Shown here piece by piece: positions 25,963 to 37,063 of a stretch of 64,000 bases of DNA. The notes beneath the pieces were generated by a model, which saw only the letters and a list, made by a program, of their open reading frames with translations, ran no database searches and was not told where the DNA came from. Source of the stretch: Hippophae tibetana (lineage: Eukaryota > Streptophyta > Magnoliopsida > Rosales > Elaeagnaceae); contig CM072809.1 in NCBI GenBank assembly GCA_037013495.1, positions 12,226,501 to 12,290,500 on the forward strand, read 5' to 3'. Every line of letters begins with the position of its first letter. The stretch's first letter is position 1. Both the position numbers and the translations under genes were made by a program.

Positions 25963-26464
25963 TGTTTATGCTACTGTGTTACTTCATCCGATTTATCCAA
26001 AAAAAAATTAAGATAATTAATTAAATGTGTATTTTATGAGAAATTTTTATATTTATAGAATATTATACGTATAGATGTAGATTATATATTTGTCACACAT
26101 ATATGAGTACACATATATGAATATATATAATGGGTACACATATATAGATATTAGAGAAATATAATTGGTATAAAATATATAACTTTCTATGTTTTGAGGT
26201 TGAATTTTAACTCGATTTAATGGTGGATCTTACATGGAAGTAATCTTCTAGAATAGATCTCCTACTTGTTGGTGTGTTTCAAGCTTGTAGAGTTATATAC
26301 GTCATTTAGGGCATTTTGTCTTATAGTTAGGATATCTCGCATAGGCTCTGTGTCATGAGATAGATAATACTCCTTACTTTAGGCTCAGAGCGAGCTTTTC
26401 ACTTAGGTTTGGGCTGCTCATTTCGGCTCGAGTTGGATTACAGGTCGATTCATATGTCCAAACA
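25963..26464 (+). repeat. Left LTR of the gag-only element
   Basis: Matches 29557-30002 over TATAAAATATATAACTTTCT, CTCCTACTTGTTRGTGTGTTTCAA and GCGAGCTTTTCACTTAGG, ending GTCCAAACA. The left edge is uncertain by tens of bases. Confidence 0.65.
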
Positions 26465-29400
26465 TCAAGTCCTCCTATTCTTTCAACTCAAGCTCTTTTA
26501 TGAGGTGAAAAAGTAATTATTGCGTAGAGGATACGAACCATTCAACTCCCCTAATAAGTGCATGTCAGTTGATTGGAGAGACAAACTAAGTGTCTCTATA
26601 TAAAGAGATGTTTGGGTTGTGACTTATCATCATTACCTACACAATTGAGAAATAGTGAAGAACAATGCTTTGTTGTGTCACCTCTAGCTTATAAAAAGTT
26701 TTCAGTTCGGTGGTAAGAATTCAACTTGGACTATAGTTTTGTCTGTTTGAGTTTTTAGAGCATCAAGAACCTAACATTTTTCTACTTTTCTTTCAGGTCA
26801 TTTTTTAAAGGATCACTTTCTTTTATTTTCAAACTTAACCCTAGGTAATCCCCTCTTCTCATACCTTACCCATCGTTTTTTTTTTGTTTTTTTTGTAGCT
26901 TTTTACAAAATGCACAGAAAAGGAGACTTCAGCCTCCGACTCGGGCTCATGGGAAAGCCCTTAATATTCTAGTGCTAGTGACGACTTAGGGTCTTCTAGC
27001 TCGAGCTCTTCTAGTGAGACGAGTCGATCTCCGCTTCAGCCCTCTACCTCTATCCCTCACCCTTAAACCACTCACACTGATAGATTAAACATGTCTCAAA
27101 CTCAAATTTTAGTGGCTAGGACATGGAGGAAGAAAACGAGAAATATAGGCTCTATGGAACCAACAATTTACACTAGAGGTTGGTCGGTTGTGTTTAAGAC
27201 TTGTGGATTTGAACCCTAGGATAAGGAAAGGTTAAGAAAAACCTACAACATCTCTTCCTCAGTTTAGATGATGATTCCTCCCGAGGGAACTTGTGATAGT
27301 GATCAACCTCCATCTGGTTGAACCATCTTTCGTGAAAAGGCCTTGTGGTTAGGGGTAAGGTTCTCCATATACCCTCTCATTAAGAGATTTCTTGTTTAGG
27401 ACGTAGCTCGTGTCAAGGAAGTTGATGCCTAATGGGTAGAGGTATATGTTTTGCCCGATATTGATCTATCAAGAACTTTAGGGTGGATTTAGAGATAGTC
27501 AAATTTAATAAGCCTTATGTCCTAAAGTAGAACCTCATAAATTCAAGGAGAATATATATGTATGTGAAGCAGGATCGGGGGATGAACATGTCACTTCTTG
27601 AGAACAAGAAAAACTAGAAAGAGTAATTTTCTATGTTTCAGATCGGTGAGAGTCTCCTACCAGTGACACCAAATTAATAAGAAGCATTTGAAATGACACT
27701 AAGGTCGTGATAAGGAATATGGCTTCCTCAATCATGACCTTGAGTCTTAACGAGAAGAAACAATTGGCTGATATCCAAAACTATCCTCATGAAAAAACCA
27801 ACTAGAGAAGCTTATTGAACACCTCGCGTTTTGTCGCTGGTGAGTTGATGAGACATGAGGCGGTGCAGCTTCTCCTTAGGATCATTCATAAACTCTGGGG
27901 TCTTTTTAAACCTTAGGCTACTCCTAAACGTAGAACCCCTCACACAGACTTCGGGGGCCGGTTCGGGGTGGTGGTTGATAATGGTGAACTAGTCCTAAGA
28001 CTTTTCCTTTTTTTAGATTCTTAAGCGCAACATGATTAACATAACATCTTCTCGCTCTTATTTTGTAGATCCCATAGATTTTACCGTTTCCCAACTCTTA
28101 TCCCGTTTGAAAAGCAAGGTCACTTCTGTAGAAGCGAGCTCTCAAATGGGTACATTTCCTGCTCTTGGGAACTCTTTTATATGTAAGAAAAGGGAAAAAT
28201 CCTCTAGTCATAAAGGTCATCTCACTTCTCTAAAGAAGAAGAAGAAGAAGAAAGTGGTGGTGGCGATGAGCTTGCTCTCAATCTAGAGCCCCTGAATGTC
28301 TACCCACCCCTATCCCCATTCCAAGAGCAACATGTGACTCCAACTCCTTGCTCAGGTTCTAAAGAACCTAGTGATCCTATACGGGATTAAAGGAAGGGGA
28401 AGGTTGTTCATGATCTCACCGTAGATGGGGATAGGATAGTTTTAAATCGATGTTTGGCGCCAGAGCACCTCGATCATTGTTTGAGCCACCTTGCTGTTGG
28501 CATATACAAAAGCAGCTCGATGTTATTTGCAAGGGTACAGACTCTAGCAAAGTCATCCATTGCCAGATGTGTCAGGTGAGCTATCTCACATTTTGTGTTT
28601 ATTGATGACTATAATTTATACAAAGTGTAAGCTCGAGACTTATTTGTTTGACCTCATAATTTTCCTTTGTTTTAGCTAGTGTTGCTCTATGACTTTCACA
28701 AGGCTCACAATGTGGGTCGTTTGCAAGCTAAGTTGGTGCAGGAGAAGTAGAGCCACGTGTCTACTCGTTCTAGAAACATTGTGCTGCTGGCTAAGTCAAT
28801 TAAGTGGGAAGATGAGGCAATTGATAAGGAGAAGAAGATCAAAAGGGTCACCTTTGAGCTGAATGAGTATGCCCAATGCATAACTGAGCTCGTTGAGGCT
28901 CAAAGGTGAGCTGATGAGGAGACTAGGGAAGCCTAGAAATGAGTCGAGGCTTTTGCCGATGAGGCCCGTAAGGCGAAGGTCGATGAGGATACCATGGCTC
29001 AAATGCTCGAGTCGAGAGTGGAGAGAGTGTACAAATTGGCCATAGAATCCTTCAAGACAAAGACCAAGCAAAAGGATCTGGGGGAGTATTATTATCCCAT
29101 TTTGGACATCCATGTCACACCTCCATGCATGCAGGCTCCTTCTGTGGAGGTGGGAGAAGGAGAAGAATCAGGCTCCTCTAAAGGTGAGGACGGTCCTAAG
29201 GTTGCAGGTGCAGAGGCATTGTACGAGAATCATTGAAGTTTAAGGACTCGATCTAATTGCCAGATGTGTATTTATTATGTTGATCTACCTCCTTAGTTTT
29301 TGGGAACTTGTGTCATTTTCCTTTTTCTCATCATCAACCTTTATCTTCTATAAAAATGGGTCAAGAACACTTGTTTAGTCCATGCATTTAGGGATTTTTT

Positions 29401-29556
29401 CCAATTCCTCTAACTTATTGGGTCATATTTTGTGGATTATGATCGAACTAGTAGACGCTCAGTTTGAGCTTTACGTGTAAGGAACAATTAATCCAAAATC
29501 AATCTCGATACAGGAGGACCTTGGCTAATATGACTACCCTTGTAGATAGAGAGTCT

Positions 29557-30002
29557 TGTTAGGTGCCAAAATGTTTAGGATTGATCTGATTTATAGAGAG
29601 AAAACTTAGAGAGAAGGTAAAATAATTGGCTGAATGTGTAGATTCCATAATAAGGTCTTCTATTTATAGAATATCATATATATAGATGTCGATCATATAA
29701 TGGGTACACATATACAGATGTCAAAGGGATACAATTCGTATAAAATATATAACTTTCTATGTATTGGGGACAACCTTAACTTGAATTATAGAGTGAGTGG
29801 TCTTTTGGGACCGACCTCCTACTTGTTAGTGTGTTTCAATCCTATAGAGTCAAATATTTTATTTAGGGAATTCTACCTTATGATTAGGGTATCTCACGTA
29901 GGCACTATTTGATGAGATTGGCCAAATTTCTTACTTCGTGCTAGAGGCGAGCTTTTCACTTAGGCTCGAGTCGGACTACAAGTTGATCCATATGTCTAAA
30001 CA
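29557..30002 (+). repeat. Right LTR of the gag-only element
   Basis: Begins TGTTAGGTGCC after a purine-rich GATAGAGAG and ends GTCTAAACA. It pairs with 25963-26464. No clear target-site duplication is visible. Confidence 0.7.
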
Positions 30003-31770
30003 CAATGTATGCCAAAGTTGACTAAATGAACAATATTTATGCATAAGATCTAGTCGTACAACAGATATATTATGTTAAAAGAAGAAGATCATGGTAGTTT
30101 TGAACAAAAGAACATTTTAGTATTAGTCATATAACAACTATATTATGTTAAAAGAAAAAGAGCAGCGGTTCACAAAAAAGATTGCTTTAATTTTATAGTT
30201 AATTAGATTATTTTAATGATATAATTTTTAAAAAATGTGTATTTAATCTTAAAATAGGTGTACATAAATTCTATAATTTTATACTTTTACGTATAAAATT
30301 ATATAATTAAAATAATACAATTAAAAATAAAAAAATTAAAATGATCAGCTAAGAAAACTTTTGTGCTCCACGTGATAAAGATATTTGTTTTATGATTTTT
30401 TTGAACTATGAGTCATTTTCTTGAGTAACAGTTAGAAGTTCCTAAAACTATTAAAATCACTTTAAATAGTATTTTACTTGTTAGTGAACAAGAAAAATAA
30501 TTTGTAATACAAGTGCTCATTTATAAAATAATATTGATAATAATAATTAAAGGAAAAATATAACTAAAATACTTCTTCTCTTTTATGCTGTTTTGGTGTT
30601 TCAAATATCAAAGCGTACATATTTTTGGAAAAATTGAGGATAAGAAGTGGAATGACCAATAACTTTTCGATAAGGCATGGCTTACTAGTTGGACTTGGAC
30701 ATGATCATTAGAAGGCTATGAATTTTTTCAAGACATTAATTGGAAAGAAGGCAAAGAAGTCTATGAATATGAGTAATAAGAGAAATGATGGGTTTTGTAT
30801 TTTGACTATTGTTTTAGTTATATTTTTGTTTACTACTTCGGCCGCCAAGGGCGATGTTTTTGACTTGGTCAGTCCAGTAGCCCCCACCAGCCCTTCTTGA
30901 CCAAATGATTTAGACAGAAAACGGGCTGTTAACGGAATCAATATTTTCTATTAATTTCTAGAAGGTAGTGACAGTTTTATCTCGCACTCTTTATCTTCAA
31001 TTTTTTTCTGTTTTTTTTCGTTGTAGTTGCAAATGTGGTGTAGAACCATCATTATGTGATTTTGTTTTATTTGAATTACCTATTAATTTTTCTATTTTCA
31101 CTTTATTCGTGAAGGTGATTTTATTCAATTTTATTTTATTTAAATTCAATTAAATAAAATCGATTATATTTATATTTGACATAGTCGTTAGCATCTTCAA
31201 TACTTGATGGTAATTTACTAAAATTGCATAGATAACTACTGTAACTAACTTAGCTAATTGGCATGTAATACAATAACATGGCACGAGTAGAGAGTGAAGT
31301 GTTCGAACTCATTTACAGCCTGTACAAAACTCAAATACAATCTGTATAATGTCAAAAGACTCAAAAAAAAAAATTTGAGGCAATTTTCAAAAAAAAATCA
31401 AAAAATCAAAAACATATGATTTTTTTTACCCACAAAATCCTGACATACCTGTTTATTTTAGCCTTCGAGTGTGTAAGGCTTTGTTCTTCCACTTAAAAGT
31501 ACTGTTTCTTCTATTTTTGCTATGTTCTTTTGAAATATGGATTCGTATATGATCAAGTAGATAAAAGTACAACTATTATGATCTTATTATATATAATCTA
31601 CTAGATATAAAATAATTCAACTTATTTTAGGAATCTCCGCTTCATCTTCAATTTTAGAAGTACTGATTAAACAATATTGAAGAATAAGATGATAAATAAG
31701 GGTGATCCGAGATTATATGGATTCTAGGTCCTTTTTTTCTTTCTTTTATTTTTATTTTTTAGCTTAGGTA
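30003..31770. other. Intergenic region between the LTR element and the kinase gene
   Basis: AT-rich. Contains one candidate small ORF (30718-30900, listed separately). Around 31310-31450 is a low-complexity A-rich stretch. The 3' UTR of the minus-strand kinase gene probably occupies the right end. Confidence 0.4.
30718..30900 (+). CDS. Candidate small secreted peptide
   Basis: A 60-residue ORF. After an N-terminal basic stretch and a second Met at position 17, it has a hydrophobic segment (about 27-40, CILTIVLVIFLFTT) followed by SAAKG, which looks like a signal-peptidase site. The mature tail of about 15 residues ends PVAPTSPS. Short secreted plant signals often have this architecture with Pro/Ser-rich ends. 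No known peptide family was recognised. The antisense frame of similar length argues for caution. It could be a chance ORF. Confidence 0.25.
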   Translation: MNFFKTLIGKKAKKSMNMSNKRNDGFCILTIVLVIFLFTTSAAKGDVFDLVSPVAPTSPS

Positions 31771-31773
31771 CTA

Positions 31774-34700
31774 TTACCACCTTGGGCTTACTATTTGGTT
31801 CTGGAAACTTGTGGAGCCTGATGATCTAATAGAGGAGTAGCTCCTAACAAGAGGGATGAGTGATTGTACTACATCTGTCATCAAAGGCCTATAATCTGCT
31901 TCTTTCTGCACGCACACGGCTGCAACTGCGGCAACCTGCATCAAACAATAAACAGTACTGACAACAGCAAATGAAATAACCCTATAGCTTGATTTTATGA
32001 TTTTAACTAAAACGAGTTTAAAATTCCTAGATTATATATATATATATGCCATGAAACTCCACATCTTATGAATGTTAATGATATGTAATAATTGTTCTAG
32101 AATTTCATGAATTATTGAGCTGACCTGAATTAGATCCTTCTTTGAGTAGTGACCCCTCAGAGCAGGATCAACCATTTCCATTACCTTTTCTCTGCTAGTT
32201 AACTTTGGAAGAGCCTGAGAGAATGAGAGGCCATTCAATAGGTTAGGACAATTAAACACTATGTATTCTCACCCTTAAAAACAAATGACACAAAATATAG
32301 ACTTCATCAATTCATTATATGAAAAATTAGAGATTTTGCACACTAACTAACCCAAGAGACAAGGACATGTTCTCCTGGTGGTCGCTTACTATCAACTGGC
32401 ACACGACCTGTTAAAAGCTCTAAAAGAACAACACCAAAGCTGTATACATCACATTTTGTTGTAAGCTTTCCACTTGATGCATACCTGCATTGCCAAAATT
32501 AGTCTATTTAAGCAGGTGACTTATAATCTTAAACTGGGTTAGTGTTTGTTGCTAATGACCCAAATGCATAAAAATGGTTAATCCAAATGTAAATTGATAT
32601 TTAGCTTTTTTCTTCCATTGGAAAATGGTATCAGTTTTGCTCAACAAGCCAATCGAACAAGAAGACAATTAATGATGAATTGCATGACGATGACCTATTA
32701 AGCCTTGCCCATGTGCATGGTTTTTCTTGTATGTTCTAATGATAATGAGATGTGAATGACAGGTAATTAATAGAGTCACTCACTCTGGAGCCAGATACCC
32801 TGTGGTCCCCATTATACGAGTTGAAATCTGACCGTTGATTCTGTCTGAACCAATCTTGGCCAATCCAAAATCTGACACTTTTGCCTGGAAGTTAAGATCC
32901 AATAGAACATTTGTACACTTGAAATCTCTATGAATAACAGGTGGGATAGCATGTTCATGGAGGACTTCAAGGGCCTTAGCACAATCAAGGGCAATTTTCA
33001 ATCTTGTTCCCCAATCCAACGGCTGTTTTTGATTGTGAAGGTAGTGTTGAAGAGAACCATTGGGCATGTGTTCAAATATGAGTAGCCTGTGATGTTGATC
33101 AGCACAATAGCCAAGTAATTCCACTAGATAAGGAGAGTGCAATCTGCTGAGTAAGTCCACCTATATGAGACAAACAAACAATAAATATGACAAAAAAAAC
33201 AATTGGCTTCTTTTGCCATATCCATGTGCAAGAATCTTGAATGTAAGGAAAAAAATTCCAATGATTTGGATATAGGGCATGCTCACAAACTAGATTCCAA
33301 TTTATTAATACTCCACAATCTTGTTTGAGCTTAGAAGACAAAGCAATAATTTTTGTGTGATCAAAATACCCTCTAACAAGACTCTAGAATCTACACAGAC
33401 ATGTGAACAGTTTTAGTGTTAAATTTTAAGGACATTTTTGTCCATTCTAGACATTTTAAAATAGGAAGGGAAAAAAATACTTTGCAAGTCCATTTATTTA
33501 AGCCCTAACTTTTTTGTACTCTTATTTAAAAAAGTTGTTTTTAGGTACATTTTTTGTGAAGAAAGTGATATATAAGGATAAAGTTAACTTTCTATCTAAT
33601 TTTTTATTAAATGTAATGGGATATCGTAGTTACGATATGTATGTTTTATTTTTCGATAGACATATATTTAATGAAGTAAATTTTAATTAAAAAAATTAGT
33701 CATATTTTTTAACAAATTATTTCAATCAACTTAAATAAAACTTTCATTGTCTATGTGTGACTTTAGATACTAGACAATAAAAATTTTGTTTAAATTTAAA
33801 AGAAAAAATTCTTAAAAAGCTTAAAATAGTTTTTTTAATTAAATATTAATTTTTTGTATGTATATAACTATTAAAAAATATAAACATACATTGACACATA
33901 TGTTAATCCATTATATTTCATGTAAAATTATATATAAAGTTAACTTTGTAATTACCTCTCACATTTTTCACAAAAAAAATTGACTTAAATGACACATTTT
34001 TAAAAAACAAATAAACTTAAAAATATTTTTTCTTAGTTAGGATACTAAGGGACACATTTAATATAAACAAGTCTAGGCACTTCACCATTTAAAATATTTT
34101 GTGATAGTTTCTCTAACTCAGCCTGCATTATCAAATACATTCAAATTCGTTCTTGAACTAGGTGATTTCCTTTGTAGATGTCCAGGATTAATGGTCCAAA
34201 AAATTTCTTTTATCAAATACAATTAAATACTTGGCTGTGAGTGAGTAATAGAGAGAGCTTTAGTCAATTCTCCGCTTAAGTTTAATCACAAACCAGATCG
34301 GAAAGAAAACTTAAATCCAACAGATTAGTTATTACTGAATCTTAATCCTTGTGGTAAAGAGAGGAGCACAAGTGTGTGTTTAATTTTTTTGGTAAACTGT
34401 GATTTTTGGCTGAAGTCTACTCCCTCCTGCCTTGTTTATAATTTTGTTGACTCTCTACAAAAGTTTGTTAGGCAATTAAAGTTAATGACTTTTTTCTCTC
34501 TCTTTCTCTCTCTCTCTCACAAGACATGCTAAAGAATAGTACTAAAATGAAACTTAATGGAAAAGAACAAATAGAAACAAAGGTTAATAAATGAAGTCAT
34601 TAACCTCAACCCTGAAAGCACGCTCTCCTTGCTTGCCCACCCGATTGAACATCTTAATTGCTGCAACTGTCCCATCACTCAGGACCCCTCTGAACACCAC

Positions 34701-35506
34701 CCCGAAAGTTCCATTTCCAATCACATTTGCTTTATCGAATCCACCAGTGGCAACTTCAAGTTCCTTATAAGTAAACACTTGGACTCCTCTATATCTGTGT
34801 GTGTGTGTCCTGCCTAAATGACCTCCATAAAGACAACCATCCTTTACATCTGCCATTGTTTCAAATACCCAAATAAGATTTTCTCTACAATATAAAAAGA
34901 AAACAAGGGAGTACTATTAGGGTGTGACAAGAAGTGTATTAAATTTTCACATTTTCTTTCAGGCATTTCTTAAAACAGATGGTGACATTATTTCATGACT
35001 TTCACTACCCATTTATTTTCTATTAAATACCAATTTGAAACAATATTATATGGATGCATCTGACATAATTGGAGTTTCTTTTGGTAGACAAAGCTGTAGT
35101 GAGCAAAACCCATGTATTATGTATTGATAAGAGAAATGGAAATTATAAGAAAAACTAAAAACTAGGGGGCATATTAATTACCTGGGCTAGGGGTAAAGTT
35201 GATAGCAGTTTGAGAAATGAACTTGTTACTTGTATTCTTAGGGCTATCATTGTCTTTGTAAATGTCCTCCTTGTTTTTAGAGGATTTGAATCGTCGCAGC
35301 ATTAATAAGATCAGAAAAATGGCAAGGAGAAGAACTAAGGAAATGGTGAATATGATAATTATGAAAATAGATTTAGAAGGCATAATAACTCCATGGTGCT
35401 GATTATGCAGGTGGCTTTGCTTTTGAAAAAGTGAGTGATGGGTACGGTTTTGTTCTTCAGGACCAAGTGGCTTTTGTGGAACAGTGGTGCTCATTTCCAT
35501 ATGCAC
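31774..35506 (-). CDS. Receptor-like serine/threonine kinase, At3g58690-like, six exons
   Basis: Exons in transcript order: 35506-35182, 34882-34605, 33160-32784, 32484-32352, 32214-32125 and 31935-31774. Phases agree and total 1365 nt (454 residues). The short N-terminus has no recognisable ectodomain and is followed by a transmembrane helix (about 46-70, [16 protein letters not shown]). The kinase domain shows the glycine loop GNGTFG (from about 164), catalytic Lys in AAIK (about 185), HRD (about 278-280, RD type), DFG (about 298) and activation-segment end GTTGYLAPE. Later conserved blocks are [20 protein letters not shown] and [15 protein letters not shown]. The last exon ends after a Ser-rich tail. 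Exon 2 joins in frame only if its acceptor is TAGAG rather than the adjacent TAG. The first in-frame Met is used; Met3 and Met5 are alternatives. Expected at the plasma membrane. Substrate unknown. Confidence 0.9.
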
Positions 35507-35533
35507 AAACTGCTATGTAAAAGAGAAGAAAAT

Positions 35534-35553
35534 GCGCGCGCACACACACACAC

Positions 35554-35588
<35 letters not shown>
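35534..35588. repeat. Compound microsatellite upstream of the kinase start
   Basis: GC, CA, TA and GA dinucleotide runs follow each other without a break, 28 bp before the kinase start codon on the minus strand. It would sit in the 5' UTR or core promoter, where length changes could affect expression. Confidence 0.85.
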
Positions 35589-35589
35589 T

Positions 35590-37063
35590 TTGAAGCTAAA
35601 TAAGCTGAAAGCTTGTAACTTTGTATTGAGGGGTGGGTTTCCCTCATGGGAAGTCTATGTCTCGTGACTTGTTATAAAGCAAATGATTTTCTCGACTTTG
35701 TCTCTTCTGGTGTATTTCCCAAGAAACTGTCTATGTCTCTGAACCTGAACAAACTTAGAGGTTAAATCATTTGCAAATTGCAATGAATAAATCTTTGGTG
35801 ATTGATCGTATGCCAATAATGTTTTTTCCTCTTCTTTTTTCTTTTATTTTTTAGACTTATTAATGCTGCATGAAAGTGTCGGGAATGACCGAGAATTAAA
35901 TTACTCAAATTAATAGTTTTTTCTACATTACTACTAATTTATATAATTAATGTTTTTGTCTTATTGATGTTTAAGATTAATATAATTTTTTAAAAATAAA
36001 TAAATACTCAGAAAAAAAAAAACAATCTGATGAAACCTCAAAATTAATCTACAACGTTCAAAATCTTGGCCTCTTTTTCCTAGTCAAGCCTTTCACTAGC
36101 ATTGTAATGATTGTATGATAGAGAACAGAAGGTCTAAAATGTGTAGGTAGGTTTTATATAAGCACTACATAATAACACAACTGTATATCTAGGTCCAACA
36201 TGTAATTCTCAATAATTTAAATCTCAACTTCAAATACTTATATCAACTCAACTGTCATATTTGATCGAATGAAACGCTATATTGTTGGATTCACCGAATA
36301 AATTATTTTTTTAAATAATAAGTAAATTAAAATTAAATATTTTTCAAAAAGTAATATCCTATCCAACCCAATGTTAATGTTAATAAATAAGAATATTTTA
36401 AAATATTTATTATACCGTTCTTGATAAAAAAGAAATTCATATTTTCAATCAGACAATTTTACACCCATAAATTTGACAAAAAAAAATCATTTGGATTTCA
36501 TCACACTTTGAAAGAATGTAATAGACTTCTTATGCTCAATAAATAACAACCTCTTTCTGCATAGCAAGAATTTCGCTACCTTTTTTCCATTTAATATCCG
36601 TCTTTCACCCCCACTTGCATGTATCATGTGAAGCATGATTTCCTCTAATTATTATTCTCTTTTATCTCCTAATCATGTTGAAATAGAGCCACGCTACTAT
36701 TTTACATTAGAAGTTGACCATCACTATCTATGGGCTGGATCTTGTCCCACGTAGAAACCTATCACGGGCGCCAAGTTTCAACTGCCGTGGAATACATGGA
36801 AATGTAAATTAAGTTATAGAAACCAGTTTGGAGGTAACATCATTAGCTTGTATCGGGTGAAAAACAATTCTCATGAGAAATAGTTAATAATAATAAACAT
36901 CACTTTATGATCATATGTTTCATTCATGTTGAAGCATTCTTTCTTAAATCACCAAATGGTTTTGATAAAATGCAAAAGCCTCTAAACACCAAAACCTATC
37001 TGAAACCCATGCAAAAACTGAAAACACTATCTAAAGGCAAGGCAACATAAATGTCACAGCCCA
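35590..37063. other. Intergenic region between kinase and ALG13 genes
   Basis: No genes seen. The left part is the kinase promoter side. The right part, adjoining 37064, should include the ALG13 3' UTR. Low-complexity AT-rich tracts lie at 35930-36010 and 36290-36440. Confidence 0.45.

Larger units (their letters stand above)
25963..30002 (+). mobile_element. Non-autonomous LTR element with decayed gag-like interior
   Basis: Two direct repeats of about 450-500 bp (25963-26464 and 29557-30002) bracket a 3.1-kb interior. The interior has better base balance than its flanks and carries, in order on the plus strand, a Ser-rich segment (about 26920-27060), a central region (about 27700-27900) and a charged, coiled-coil-like C-terminal region (28790-29240) rich in E, K and A. 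The layout resembles the gag-only LARD elements whose product is annotated as a 'putative gypsy-type transposon' domain. No protease, reverse transcriptase or integrase is seen. It is broken in many places and is a fossil. The LTR ends are diverged, suggesting substantial age. It begins about 220 bp after the ATL stop. Confidence 0.7.
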
